Shown: in pieces, positions 46,187 through 54,866 of the stretch
Numbering within the stretch: the first letter of the stretch is position 1
Layout: each line of letters starts with the position of its first letter
Source: Clostridiales bacterium
GTDB taxonomy: Bacteria > Bacillota > Clostridia > Christensenellales > UBA1242
Assembly (NCBI GenBank): GCA_015055665.1
Contig: SVHX01000001.1
Span: 199,365 to 263,364 of the forward strand
Reading direction: 5' to 3'
DNA length: 64,000 nt
The notes under the pieces: generated by a model
Seen by the model: only the letters and a program-made list of their open reading frames with translations
The model's database searches: none
Told to the model about the DNA's origin: nothing
Made by a program: the position numbers and the translations under genes

Positions 46187-46657
46187 ATGGATAATATATC
46201 AGAGGTATTAGGACTACTAGGCAATATTACCAAATCAAACACACAACAACCCACTCCAGAGAACAATATTCCCAAAGAGATCATTGACCAATATCCATAC
46301 GGACAATTCCCCTCTCGTTACACCAAATCTGGTCAAGAAGAAATCCGCAAAACATCAGAGAATAGATACTCGTATCAAAACACCGAGGCTAGCACCACGC
46401 CACCTAATCATAATAGCCAAGGAAGTTTAGACATATCTTCTATCTTGCCAATTATCCAAATGATGTCTAAGAAAAATTCTAGTCACTCTAATAATCTATT
46501 GCCATTACTGAGCAAACTTATTTTCAAAGACAATAAGGATATGCAGAAGATTCTTGAACTTTTGCCACAATCACGAAAAAGTAAAGAGATAAATCTCTCA
46601 ACAGATTTCCCTAATACAAATAAAATTGATGTGTCCACACTTAGCCGAGTAAATTAA
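46187..46657 (+). CDS. Hypothetical protein, Asn/Ser/Gln-rich
   Basis: A 156-residue protein. It starts with a conserved-looking hydrophobic helix, MDNISEVLGLLGNITKS, followed by a low-complexity polar middle (about residues 20-85). A second helix block reads DISSILPIIQMMSKKN and NLLPLLSKLIFKDNKDMQKI. The repeated LLGNI/LLPLL pattern suggests an amphipathic, possibly membrane- or spore-associated protein. Divergent from the subtilase pair with a 104-base gap. No known family. A GAGG lies 5 bases before the ATG. Confidence 0.5.
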   Translation: MDNISEVLGLLGNITKSNTQQPTPENNIPKEIIDQYPYGQFPSRYTKSGQEEIRKTSENRYSYQNTEASTTPPNHNSQGSLDISSILPIIQMMSKKNSSHSNNLLPLLSKLIFKDNKDMQKILELLPQSRKSKEINLSTDFPNTNKIDVSTLSRVN

Positions 46658-46676
46658 TTGTTAATACTTTAGCTTC

Positions 46677-46768
46677 ATTACATACGCAAAAAAAGAACAC
46701 CTATATATGAAGTGAACCCCGTAGGTGTCACTTCATATTAAAATGTCCTTTTAGTAAATGTATGTAAT
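46677..46768. repeat. Nested palindromic, pseudoknot-prone element between convergent genes
   Basis: Outer arms ATTACATAC / GTATGTAAT (46677-46685, 46760-46768), a second imperfect arm pair AAAAGAACA / TGTCCTTTT (46691-46699, 46744-46752) and inner arms ATATGAAGTGA / TCACTTCATAT (46705-46715, 46728-46738). CACCTA (46698-46703) can pair with TAGGTG in the inner loop (46722-46727), giving a crossed pairing. It may serve as terminator for both neighbours. Confidence 0.55.
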
Positions 46769-46820
46769 ATATCATACATAAATTAATGTGTTACAAAACT
46801 AATATTTACAATGTTTTATT

Positions 46821-47396
46821 CTACATTTCATTATTACTGAAATTTTTATATAAGGACTCTACGCCCTCTCCATAAAAAATATCGTTTTTACTTTTAGGCA
46901 TATTGCCCTGCATTAATGCTTGATATGCTATATCTACAGCCCTATGTTCAAAATCACCAAAATCAATAAAATTTTTTGATACATCAATCCCGTCTATTGA
47001 TACAATTAATGGTAAATACGTATCTTTTACACCTCTTCCGTTTGTTGGAATTCCTCTTTTTTGAGGTTTCATTGAAATCGGTAGAGATATTGCAAGTCTA
47101 CGCTTCGATTTTGACATTTCCTCAATTTTTTGGATTACACTAAAATCTTCATCAAAATTCTCTTTAATATACGATGCTATTTTAGATTTGGAACTTATAT
47201 AACTATAGATTTCAGGCAAATAAAACCTATTAACAATTATACCAGTTGAAACTTTTTTCTTTCCCCATTTATTAAAATCACTGCGTTCGGATTGAACAAA
47301 GTCTATTATTATATTATTGTCTTTTTCGTAAATATCACACAATATTCTAGTATCTGTTGCATTATCTTCATCTGCTTTGTAATACAACTCAAACAT
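46821..47396 (-). CDS. Hypothetical protein
   Basis: A 191-residue protein (the ATG 47396, MFELYYKADEDN, is preferred because GGAGG is 9 bases upstream; a Met codon at 47402 is too close). Mixed alpha/beta composition with a Gly-rich basic stretch KPQKRGIPTNGRGVKDTY in the middle third, possibly a nucleic-acid-binding loop. No signal peptide, no membrane helix, no recognised motif. It stands alone with its own ribosome binding site. Its base composition is not obviously different from neighbours. Confidence 0.5.
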   Translation of the reverse strand: MFELYYKADEDNATDTRILCDIYEKDNNIIIDFVQSERSDFNKWGKKKVSTGIIVNRFYLPEIYSYISSKSKIASYIKENFDEDFSVIQKIEEMSKSKRRLAISLPISMKPQKRGIPTNGRGVKDTYLPLIVSIDGIDVSKNFIDFGDFEHRAVDIAYQALMQGNMPKSKNDIFYGEGVESLYKNFSNNEM

Positions 47397-47476
47397 AACC
47401 ATTCCCTCCTATATATTTGATACTAGCAATATTATATCACACACATAGCTGATTGTCAATATCAAATAATCTGCCA

Positions 47477-48136
47477 TTAATCTACTTCATTTGTATCTTT
47501 TAATGATCCATAAATCAAGTATTTTCGTTTATATCCTAATTTATCTGCAACCTCATCACTATCTACCATTATAAGAGCCGCACAGCCTTGAGTTTTAATA
47601 ATTGATTTAATCTGTTTGATAAGCTTTTCTCTATCCATAGAAGATAATTTGGCAAATACGTCATCAATAAGCAGAATATCTATATTTCTAGTTGATAGCC
47701 TTGCTAGAGCCAGTTTTATTCTATCATAATAATTAAGCTCTTTTGCCTTCTTTTTGCGAGAATACTCTAGGCCATACTCAGTAATAGCATTGTTAACTTT
47801 TGCTGCCATGTATGCCTTATCTTTAATCCTTAAGCCGGCAACATACTCAATATTCTCTTGTACTGTTTTATTCTCTAGAAAAACAGGCACGGCAGGCAAA
47901 TAACCGCACGACAGGTCGTTTTGGAAATCTATTTTTTCAAGCGATATATTTTTGTAGAAAATCTCGCCCTTTGCACAAGGCTCAAGTCCTAACAAAGCAC
48001 GTATAAGTGCAGTTCTTCCGCTCTCTTTAGAGCCTACAATAACAAGCTTTTCCCCTTGAGCAACTTCAAACGACACATCATTTAATGTATAAAACTCCTT
48101 GGTGAACGACACATACAAATTTTTACATTTTAACAT
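47477..48136 (-). CDS. ABC-type ATPase with non-canonical active-site residues
   Basis: A 219-residue ABC ATP-binding subunit beginning MLKCKNLYVSFTKEF. The Walker A site reads VGSKESGRTALIRAL, where the usual Lys is Arg. The Q-loop position (CGYLPAVPVF) lacks the expected Gln. The signature region ELNYYDRIKLALARL is unlike LSGGQ. Walker B is DILLIDDVF, with Asp where Glu is normal, and the switch His is absent (IMVDSDEV). The overall fold is clearly ABC, but the hydrolysis residues are altered, so it may bind nucleotides without turnover. No permease or substrate-binding gene is adjacent. Perhaps a structural or regulatory protein. Confidence 0.65.
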   Translation of the reverse strand: MLKCKNLYVSFTKEFYTLNDVSFEVAQGEKLVIVGSKESGRTALIRALLGLEPCAKGEIFYKNISLEKIDFQNDLSCGYLPAVPVFLENKTVQENIEYVAGLRIKDKAYMAAKVNNAITEYGLEYSRKKKAKELNYYDRIKLALARLSTRNIDILLIDDVFAKLSSMDREKLIKQIKSIIKTQGCAALIMVDSDEVADKLGYKRKYLIYGSLKDTNEVD

Positions 48137-48310
48137 ACTAACCTCTCTTGCGGCAGATAAATAATGATTTATTATATTTAGTTTACTAGATATTTTCTTA
48201 TTTTACAAGCAAATTTATTTTTTTTGCAAAAATACTGATAAAATTTGCGTTTTTTGCACAATTATAGTAAACTACAAATGTAATTAATTTTAATATCTTA
48301 GGAGTAACAT

Positions 48311-49714
48311 ATGATAAAATTTGGAACAGGCGGATTCCGCGCAGAGATAGCTGACGGCTTTACTAAAGAAAACATACAAAAAACAGCTCAAGCCGTTGCT
48401 AAACTAATCAAAGCTGAGAAATCAACACACCCAGTTATTGTTGGTTTTGACAGACGATTTTTATCTGATATCGCTGCGGGCTGGGTAGCAGAAGTATTAG
48501 CAGGCAATAATATCAAGGTCAAGTTATTTAATCGCCCTGTACCTACACCAGTTGTTATGTACGGTGTTATGGCAGACGGCGTTGATTATGGTATTACAAT
48601 TACAGCAAGCCACAATCCATATAACCACAATGGCATGAAGATATGCGTAAAAGGCGGTGCTGACGCTAATGTCGAAACAACCAATAAGATCTCTAAAATT
48701 GCAAATTCTAATGTTAAAGTAAAAACTATTAGCCTATCTACCGCAAGATCTAAAGGTCTAATTATAGACTACGATAATACCAAAGAATATTTCAAGAACC
48801 TGCAATCTTTTGCATCAAAGAATCTAAAAGATAATACACTTAGAGTAATTTTCAATGCAATGCATGGTGCTTGTGCTGAGTATGCACCATATTATGCTAA
48901 ACTTCTTAAGATCAACAAATTCGATATGGTTAACGATAGCATTGATCCGTATTTCGAGCATCAATCTCCTGCTCCAAACAAAGAATCTCTTGAGGACTTC
49001 AAAAAACAAGTTATCAGAGGTCGCTACAATGTTGGTGTTGCCGTTGATGCAGATGGAGATAGATTAGGCGTTATTGACGAACACGGAGAGTTCTACAATA
49101 ATAATATTATCATGGCAATATGCTATTATTATTTAATCAAATATTGCGATCAGAAGGGCGACATTGTTAAGAACTGCTCTACAAGTATTATACTAGATAG
49201 ACTTGCCGACACATTTGGATACAAGTGTCACGAAGTTCCTGTAGGATTCAAATACACTTCTAGCAAAATGAAGGAAACAGATGCATTACTTGGCGGAGAA
49301 TCATCAGGAGGACTTACAATGCGTGGATACACTCCAGCCAAGGATAGTTTCTTCTCTATCACTCTGCTACTTAGCGCAATGGCAACAATGAAAAAGAGCC
49401 TAAGCCAGATTGTCAAAAAAATCAAGGAAGAGTGTGGATATATCTGCACAACTGTTGATGGCGAAATTCAAGGAACTAACCGCAAAAAACTTACTAAATC
49501 ACTACTAAAAATCACACCAAACTTCTCTTACAAACCAATCAAAACTACCCACGAAGACGGAACTAAATTCTGGTTCGAGGGCGGAAACTGGGTACTAATA
49601 AGATATTCTGGAACAGAAAATTTGCTTAGATACCATATGGAATTCTCTACTGAAATCGAGTGTGAGAGAAATCAAAAAGCCATACTAAACTATATTAATA
49701 AATACGGCAAGTAG
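48311..49714 (+). CDS. Phosphoglucomutase/phosphomannomutase-family enzyme
   Basis: A 467-residue alpha-D-phosphohexomutase. The sugar-phosphate mutase serine loop is ITASHNPYNHNG (catalytic Ser near residue 98). The metal loop is DADGDRLG, the sugar-binding loop GGESSGGL, and the phosphate loop RYSGTENLLRYH is C-terminal. It begins MIKFGTGGFRAEIADGF. Interconverts hexose 1- and 6-phosphates, feeding cell-wall or glycogen precursors. GlmM (phosphoglucosamine mutase) and PGM/PMM cannot be separated with certainty. Its start is well supported by AGGAG 6 bases upstream. Confidence 0.85.
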   Translation: MIKFGTGGFRAEIADGFTKENIQKTAQAVAKLIKAEKSTHPVIVGFDRRFLSDIAAGWVAEVLAGNNIKVKLFNRPVPTPVVMYGVMADGVDYGITITASHNPYNHNGMKICVKGGADANVETTNKISKIANSNVKVKTISLSTARSKGLIIDYDNTKEYFKNLQSFASKNLKDNTLRVIFNAMHGACAEYAPYYAKLLKINKFDMVNDSIDPYFEHQSPAPNKESLEDFKKQVIRGRYNVGVAVDADGDRLGVIDEHGEFYNNNIIMAICYYYLIKYCDQKGDIVKNCSTSIILDRLADTFGYKCHEVPVGFKYTSSKMKETDALLGGESSGGLTMRGYTPAKDSFFSITLLLSAMATMKKSLSQIVKKIKEECGYICTTVDGEIQGTNRKKLTKSLLKITPNFSYKPIKTTHEDGTKFWFEGGNWVLIRYSGTENLLRYHMEFSTEIECERNQKAILNYINKYGK

Positions 49715-49731
49715 TTAAATTTACATCACAA

Positions 49732-49771
49732 AAAAACTAGGTCTGAGATAATTTTCTCAGACCTAGTTTTT
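49732..49771. terminator. Bidirectional terminator
   Basis: Perfect 17-base arms (AAAAACTAGGTCTGAGA, TCTCAGACCTAGTTTTT) with a 6-base loop, ending both the mutase gene (plus) and the beta-helical protein gene (minus). Confidence 0.9.
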
Positions 49772-49779
49772 ACCTATTA

Positions 49780-51333
49780 TTACTCCCAATAAGAGCCAGA
49801 AGCCAAGTCTTCAATTCTATGAGTAGTAATATTCATTTTGCCTAAAAACTCAAAGCTTACCGATCTAGCTGCAGCATTAACATTATCTGTACCATCATTA
49901 GGGAAATAATGCTCTCCTGCCTTAAAGAGATTGCTAGAAATAACACCAGTTGCAATATATTTAAATGGAGCAAATCCTGTACCTGTTTCTGGAATACGCA
50001 CAATACAAGACCCTTCTGTCTTGCTTACATTAATCTTGTGTTGGAATACTTCGTTCTCAGGCAGATCTGTTTTTATCTTACCGAATATAACAAGCACATC
50101 AGACCTATTTGTTGTATTAACAATCAATCTATTAACTTGATTCTTAATCTTAACATCACCATCCACATTGCTAATTTCTGTATAAAAGTCCTTATTGTAT
50201 TCACTACGTGAGAATACTCTTATATTACCCCTATTGCTAGAGAACTTGCCAGTTCCATAATATTCTTCAACGGTAATATCCCCCATATTAGTCTTAGCAA
50301 CAATGGTAGCACTAGCTTTCCTAACATTAATGTTACCATCTTGGTCATTAATCATGGTATAATCCTGTGTTTCGCCAATGTTAACATCTCCGTATGTTGT
50401 AACAATTGCGGATTTGCCAGACAATGATGAAATATTAAGTTCTAGGTTCTCTGCAAGCAAAGTATTCTCACTACCTAACGCACAATCCAAACTTCCAATG
50501 TTTATAAACCCATTAACACCAATGAACGAAAAACCGCTCTCAGTACAAGAAATCTTATTTGCCGTAAGCTTAACATCATTGCCCGTTACATCAGTAGATG
50601 CAAGCAATTGATCAAAGATAAATTCTCCCATCTGAGAAGACAATTCCACAGGATCCATTACAGCAATAGTACCAATGTTACCTAGATCAAATTTACCTGT
50701 CTTTGTAGACAAAGTCATTGTATCTAGATTAAGGTTATTACTTTGACCATCTGCAGTAGTAATTGTTTCGCCAGCATTAACAAGCAAGAAATCTCCTTTA
50801 CCTGTCGAAACTGCAAGGCTACTAAGTTTGATTGATACATCTTTACTTCCAACAACTATAGATCCGCCCTTAGTAGATGTTGTTAATCCCCATTTCATGC
50901 CACTTGGCACTCCGACATTTACAACACTGCTTGATGTAGAAATCCAACCACTAGGCTCAGTTACTGTTAAGAAAACATTTAACTTGCCATCTTCACCAAC
51001 AACTTCAGACTTAACTACTTGGTATTCTACAACTTCAGAAGAAATACCAAATATCGATAACTTTAAATCGCTAACTATCTGATTGCCCTCAATAGGCACT
51101 ACGTTGATTCCAATATTTTCGCTTGTGATTGTCAAATTAACATCATCTAGCTCATACGACTCATCAATTGCTATTACTTGACCATTAACAGTCTTACTAT
51201 AATGCACCAATCCATACCCTGCAATTCGGACAGAAGGAAAGAAGTACATAATGCATAACATTATGAGTCCAATACCTAGAGCAATTCCCAATACAAGACC
51301 AACATATATTAGTAGTCCCTTTAACGCCTTCAT
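49780..51333 (-). CDS. Membrane-anchored beta-helical envelope protein (DUF4097-like)
   Basis: A 517-residue protein with an N-terminal signal anchor (residues 6-29), then a long beta-rich ectodomain. Repeated strand units such as NIGETQDYTMINDQDGNINV, KTNMGDITVEEYYGTGKFSS and NRGNIRVFSRSEYN fit the beta-helix-like DUF4097 repeat of Gram-positive proteins. A region with less regular repeats lies between residues 60 and 250. The C-terminal part has TGFAPFKYIATGVISS, not a known anchor. Likely outward-facing. Function unknown. Confidence 0.65.
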   Translation of the reverse strand: MKALKGLLIYVGLVLGIALGIGLIMLCIMYFFPSVRIAGYGLVHYSKTVNGQVIAIDESYELDDVNLTITSENIGINVVPIEGNQIVSDLKLSIFGISSEVVEYQVVKSEVVGEDGKLNVFLTVTEPSGWISTSSSVVNVGVPSGMKWGLTTSTKGGSIVVGSKDVSIKLSSLAVSTGKGDFLLVNAGETITTADGQSNNLNLDTMTLSTKTGKFDLGNIGTIAVMDPVELSSQMGEFIFDQLLASTDVTGNDVKLTANKISCTESGFSFIGVNGFINIGSLDCALGSENTLLAENLELNISSLSGKSAIVTTYGDVNIGETQDYTMINDQDGNINVRKASATIVAKTNMGDITVEEYYGTGKFSSNRGNIRVFSRSEYNKDFYTEISNVDGDVKIKNQVNRLIVNTTNRSDVLVIFGKIKTDLPENEVFQHKINVSKTEGSCIVRIPETGTGFAPFKYIATGVISSNLFKAGEHYFPNDGTDNVNAAARSVSFEFLGKMNITTHRIEDLASGSYWE

Positions 51334-51406
51334 ATTACCACCTATAATAATACTTATACTTATATTCTACACTATCTTTACCCGAAAATGCAAATAAGTA
51401 CAACAA

Positions 51407-51432
51407 AAAAAGCATAAAAATATGCTTTTTCG
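51407..51432 (-). terminator. Terminator of alaS
   Basis: Inverted repeat AAAAAGCATA / TATGCTTTTT around an AAAA loop; in minus sense the stem is followed by T-rich sequence. Just beyond the alaS stop at 51440. Confidence 0.6.
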
Positions 51433-51439
51433 TATGTGA

Positions 51440-53278
51440 TTATTCCAATATAGCCTTAATACGGCGAACACCGCTGGAAGATGCCTCTTCCTTCTTAATA
51501 ACAAACTTGCCAAGCTCGCCAATAGATTTTACGTGAGGGCCTGTACAAATTTCCTTAGAAACCTCTCCAATCGAGTAGACTGTTACAATATCAGGATATC
51601 TATCCAAGAATTGGTGCTCTGCTCCAATCTCAACAGCTTTAGTCTTAGGCATTTCCTGACACTCAACCTTATAATCAGCTGCTATCCAAGAATTAACAAG
51701 AGCTTCTGTTTCTTTTAATTCCTCAGCAGTCATCTTATGATCACAAGCAAAGTCAAATCTTAATCTCTCTGCAGTAATATTAGATCCTTTCTGACAAGAC
51801 GACTCACCTATTACACGCTTAAGTGCAGCGTTGAGAAGGTGTGTTGCAGTATGGTACTTGGTTTCCATTTCTCCATTGCCACCAAGACCACTCTTGAAAG
51901 CTCCAGCACTAGTAGTTCTAGCAAGCTCTTGATGATGAGCAAAAGCCTCTCTAAAGCCATCCTCATCCACCTTAATACCTCTTTCTTCCGCCATCTCAAT
52001 AGTCATCTCAATAGGGAAACCAAATGTGTCATACAATCTAAATGCTGACTTACCACTTATCTCTCTATCTTCAGGTTTCGCTACATAATCAGGATTGCTT
52101 GATGTTAGGAAAGCAATCTTCTTCTCTATACCACTTAGCAGTTTCTCGAATTCCTTAGTTCCAAGCTCTATAGTCTTATTAAACTTATCTACTTCCTTCT
52201 GAATTTCGGATAAAATATATTGCTTTTTATCTACAAGCAACGGATAAGCCTTGTCGTATACTTTGTCTATATAAATATTAGCAACTTCCCTTAGATCGCT
52301 TGTATTAAAGTTAATCTTACGTGCGTGTCTAATAGCTCTTCTTAGCAATCTTCTAAGTATATATCCTGCACCTACATTACTTGGCACAATACCGTTCTTA
52401 TCACCAATTAGCATAAGAGCTGTACGCATATGATCGCAAATAATTCTTATAGACTTGGTACTCTCTGCATCCTCACCATACTTAATGCCTGTTTGAGATT
52501 CGATATACGATACCACATCAACAAATAGGTCAGTTCTGTATACGTCCCTTAATCCATTAAGGAACATAAGCATCCTTTCGAATCCAAATCCGGTATCAAC
52601 ATTTTTGTTCTTAAGTGGACGATAACCATCTTCCAATTTCTCATACTGCATATACACGTCATTACCAATCTCAACATAACGGTTACATTGGCAATTAATA
52701 TCACAGTTATCACTACACTTCTCATCAGTTAGAGGATAAAACCACTCGTTATCTGGACCACATGGAGTGCCTGTAGTTCCTGCTAGCTCCCACCAGTTAT
52801 CTTCCTTGCCAAGATAAAATATATTCTCTTCCTTAATTCCTAAGCCTTTAAGTAACTCTGCTGTTTCTTCATCTCTAGGAGCACTCTCATTACCAGCAAA
52901 CACAGTCGAACATATCTTGCTTTTATCTAACCCAAATACTTCTGTTAATAGTTCAAAAGTCCACGCAGTCTTCTCTTTCTTAAAGTAATCTCCTAGACTC
53001 CAGTTACCCATCATCTCAAAAAATGTACAATGGCTCTCATCCCCAACCGAATCTATATCAATAGTCCTTACACATCCTTGAACGTTACATAGCCTAACAC
53101 CATCTTTGTGCTTCTCACCAAGAAGATATGGCATAAGAGGTTGCATACCTGCAACATTAAACATTACACCAGTTGTTCCATCACCAATTAGCGATACTGC
53201 ACCAATATCCACATGACCTTTGCTCTTGTAAAAGTTCAACCAAGTTTCTCTTAATTCTTTAGATGTATATTTCTTCAT
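51440..53278 (-). CDS. alaS: Alanine--tRNA ligase, short form lacking the C-Ala domain
   Basis: A 612-residue AlaRS, against about 870-880 for the usual bacterial enzyme. Class II motifs are present: NVAGMQPLMPYLLG, CVRTIDIDSVGD, GNWSLGDYF and VGAGYILRRLLRRAIRHARK. An editing domain with the zinc pair follows (HTATHLLNAAL at 476-486, CTGPHV at 578). The protein stops soon after, so the C-terminal C-Ala oligomerisation/RNA-binding domain is absent. ECCGG-type zinc motif wording CTGPH differs from the common CGGTH. AAGGA lies 9 bases before ATG. A normal-length alaS elsewhere cannot be excluded, so this could be the sole enzyme or a paralogue. Confidence 0.85.
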   Translation of the reverse strand: MKKYTSKELRETWLNFYKSKGHVDIGAVSLIGDGTTGVMFNVAGMQPLMPYLLGEKHKDGVRLCNVQGCVRTIDIDSVGDESHCTFFEMMGNWSLGDYFKKEKTAWTFELLTEVFGLDKSKICSTVFAGNESAPRDEETAELLKGLGIKEENIFYLGKEDNWWELAGTTGTPCGPDNEWFYPLTDEKCSDNCDINCQCNRYVEIGNDVYMQYEKLEDGYRPLKNKNVDTGFGFERMLMFLNGLRDVYRTDLFVDVVSYIESQTGIKYGEDAESTKSIRIICDHMRTALMLIGDKNGIVPSNVGAGYILRRLLRRAIRHARKINFNTSDLREVANIYIDKVYDKAYPLLVDKKQYILSEIQKEVDKFNKTIELGTKEFEKLLSGIEKKIAFLTSSNPDYVAKPEDREISGKSAFRLYDTFGFPIEMTIEMAEERGIKVDEDGFREAFAHHQELARTTSAGAFKSGLGGNGEMETKYHTATHLLNAALKRVIGESSCQKGSNITAERLRFDFACDHKMTAEELKETEALVNSWIAADYKVECQEMPKTKAVEIGAEHQFLDRYPDIVTVYSIGEVSKEICTGPHVKSIGELGKFVIKKEEASSSGVRRIKAILE

Positions 53279-53348
53279 AAATTTTTATCCTTGTTAATAT
53301 TCATTACTGCTTATCAAAGGAATTACTCCTCTACAATAAGTACATATA

Positions 53349-53377
53349 ATAATATCATAATATTAATATTTTATCAA
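53349..53377 (-). promoter_or_regulatory. Vegetative-type promoter of alaS
   Basis: Minus-strand TTGATA (53372-53377), 17-base spacer, TATTAT (53349-53354), leaving a leader of about 65 bases. No T-box tRNA-sensing leader was recognised. Confidence 0.55.
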
Positions 53378-53407
53378 CCCACTAGCACAATATTAATTAA
53401 ATTTTTC

Positions 53408-54751
53408 CTAAACCTTAACCTCGCCCTTCTCTCTATAAGACGCAAAAATCAAACACCCCACAATAAGAGTTGCCTGTACTCCAACGAATACAATAAGTGC
53501 AAGCCCAGTCTGAACACCAAGCGTCTGGACAAGCTCCTTGCTATCAAATCCTATTACATCCAGTAAAACACCAACAATAAGCTGGGATAACGAATTTGCG
53601 ATATTACTAGCAAGAGTCAATGCTCCACCAAAAGTTGCCGTACTACCGCCACGACTTACAGATTCAATCGCATCTCCATATAACGATTGAGGCAAGGAAT
53701 ATATCGCACCACTACCAATACCACATATCACAAGTAGTCCAATCATAAGATAAAATGACACTTCGTATAATTCAATCCTAAATATATAAACCCCAATTAC
53801 ACCAAATACCGCAAATATAGTAGTAAGTATACCCATAATTAGAGCAGGCTTCTTACGTCTTTTAGAACTAATTAATACCCACAACGGCTGACTTAATATC
53901 GTACCACCAATTAAGCTTAGCAACAATGTCGTTATCTGATTGGTTGTATAAAAAAATGAATACGTAAAGAAATGCAATCCAACACTACAAAGAAACACCG
54001 TTGCCATAGAAATCATTACATAACCAGCAATTATTGTTCTAAGTCGCTTATGTTTAAAAGCCCTCCCAAAGTTAGCAAAAATAGACTTTAGATCAACATT
54101 TTTCTTTTTTTGTTTTCCTTTCAACATAGTATTATGCTTAATTGTCGAAATAGATGATATTAAGCCACAAACCAAGCATATTACACTTGTAACAATTGCA
54201 ATTTTAATATACCCATTAGGATTGAGTTGTCCTACTGGATACTCGGTTGTGTCAGGAAGAAATATTACAAGCAATACACTAGGAATAATAATACCTAACA
54301 AATAAAAGACTGTACTGGTCGCAGTAATTTTCGTTCGATCATTATAATCTTCTGCAAGTTCGTTACCAAGAGCATTAAATGGTGTTGCGAACATAGTATT
54401 AAATGTTTCTAGCAAAAGTAATGTAACTGATATCCAGATCACCTTTATCCACACATTTATTTCTAAAGGAATTGTCCAGAGAACTATATTAAATATCGTT
54501 ATGCCAAATGTTGCTATCAACATATAACCATTGCGATTTCCCAATCGCCCTAATGGCTTGTTATCACTTAAATAACCAATTAGACAATCGCTAATTCCAT
54601 CCCAAATTGTGCTTGTAGCAATCACAAGCCCTACAATACTTCCTCTAATTCCCAGTATACAGGTTGCAAAAAACATAAAGTAATTGCTTATTGTTTGCCC
54701 CACAACACTATAACCAAGACTGCCAATACCATATCCAAGCTTCTTCCCCAC
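53408..54751 (-). CDS. GPH-type sugar:cation symporter (MFS)
   Basis: A 447-residue twelve-helix transporter. The GPH-family opening LGYGIGSLGYSVVGQTISNYF and the loop motif GIGSLGY, with SDNKPLGRLGNRNGYML, match sugar/glycoside:cation symporters (MelB/LacS type, MFS_2). ALGNELAEDYNDRTKITAT is the loop motif downstream of helix 4. Transports a sugar or glycoside with a cation. Substrate unknown, and no glycosidase is adjacent to help. No ribosome binding site of note; the start is the first Met of the frame. Confidence 0.8.
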   Translation of the reverse strand: MGKKLGYGIGSLGYSVVGQTISNYFMFFATCILGIRGSIVGLVIATSTIWDGISDCLIGYLSDNKPLGRLGNRNGYMLIATFGITIFNIVLWTIPLEINVWIKVIWISVTLLLLETFNTMFATPFNALGNELAEDYNDRTKITATSTVFYLLGIIIPSVLLVIFLPDTTEYPVGQLNPNGYIKIAIVTSVICLVCGLISSISTIKHNTMLKGKQKKKNVDLKSIFANFGRAFKHKRLRTIIAGYVMISMATVFLCSVGLHFFTYSFFYTTNQITTLLLSLIGGTILSQPLWVLISSKRRKKPALIMGILTTIFAVFGVIGVYIFRIELYEVSFYLMIGLLVICGIGSGAIYSLPQSLYGDAIESVSRGGSTATFGGALTLASNIANSLSQLIVGVLLDVIGFDSKELVQTLGVQTGLALIVFVGVQATLIVGCLIFASYREKGEVKV

Positions 54752-54806
54752 AACACTCTCCTACAATCTAAGTGTTGACTGATTACATTGGAATTATGTT
54801 AATATA

Positions 54807-54860
54807 TACAAAAAAACACATACTAATAGTAACTCTAGTTTGCTACTTTTAATATGTGTA
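54807..54860 (-). terminator. Terminator of dnaB
   Basis: Imperfect stem ACACATA...TATGTGT with inner AGTA / TACT; in minus sense the stem is followed by TTTTTTTG. It lies at the dnaB 3' end. Confidence 0.55.
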
Positions 54861-54866
54861 TATTAA

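Noticed and set aside
46821..47396. Possible foreign origin of the hypothetical gene
   Set aside because: Composition does not differ obviously from neighbours by eye, and no flanking repeats were seen.
53279..53407. T-box leader ahead of alaS
   Set aside because: The 65-base leader is too short and has no T-box consensus or specifier hairpin.
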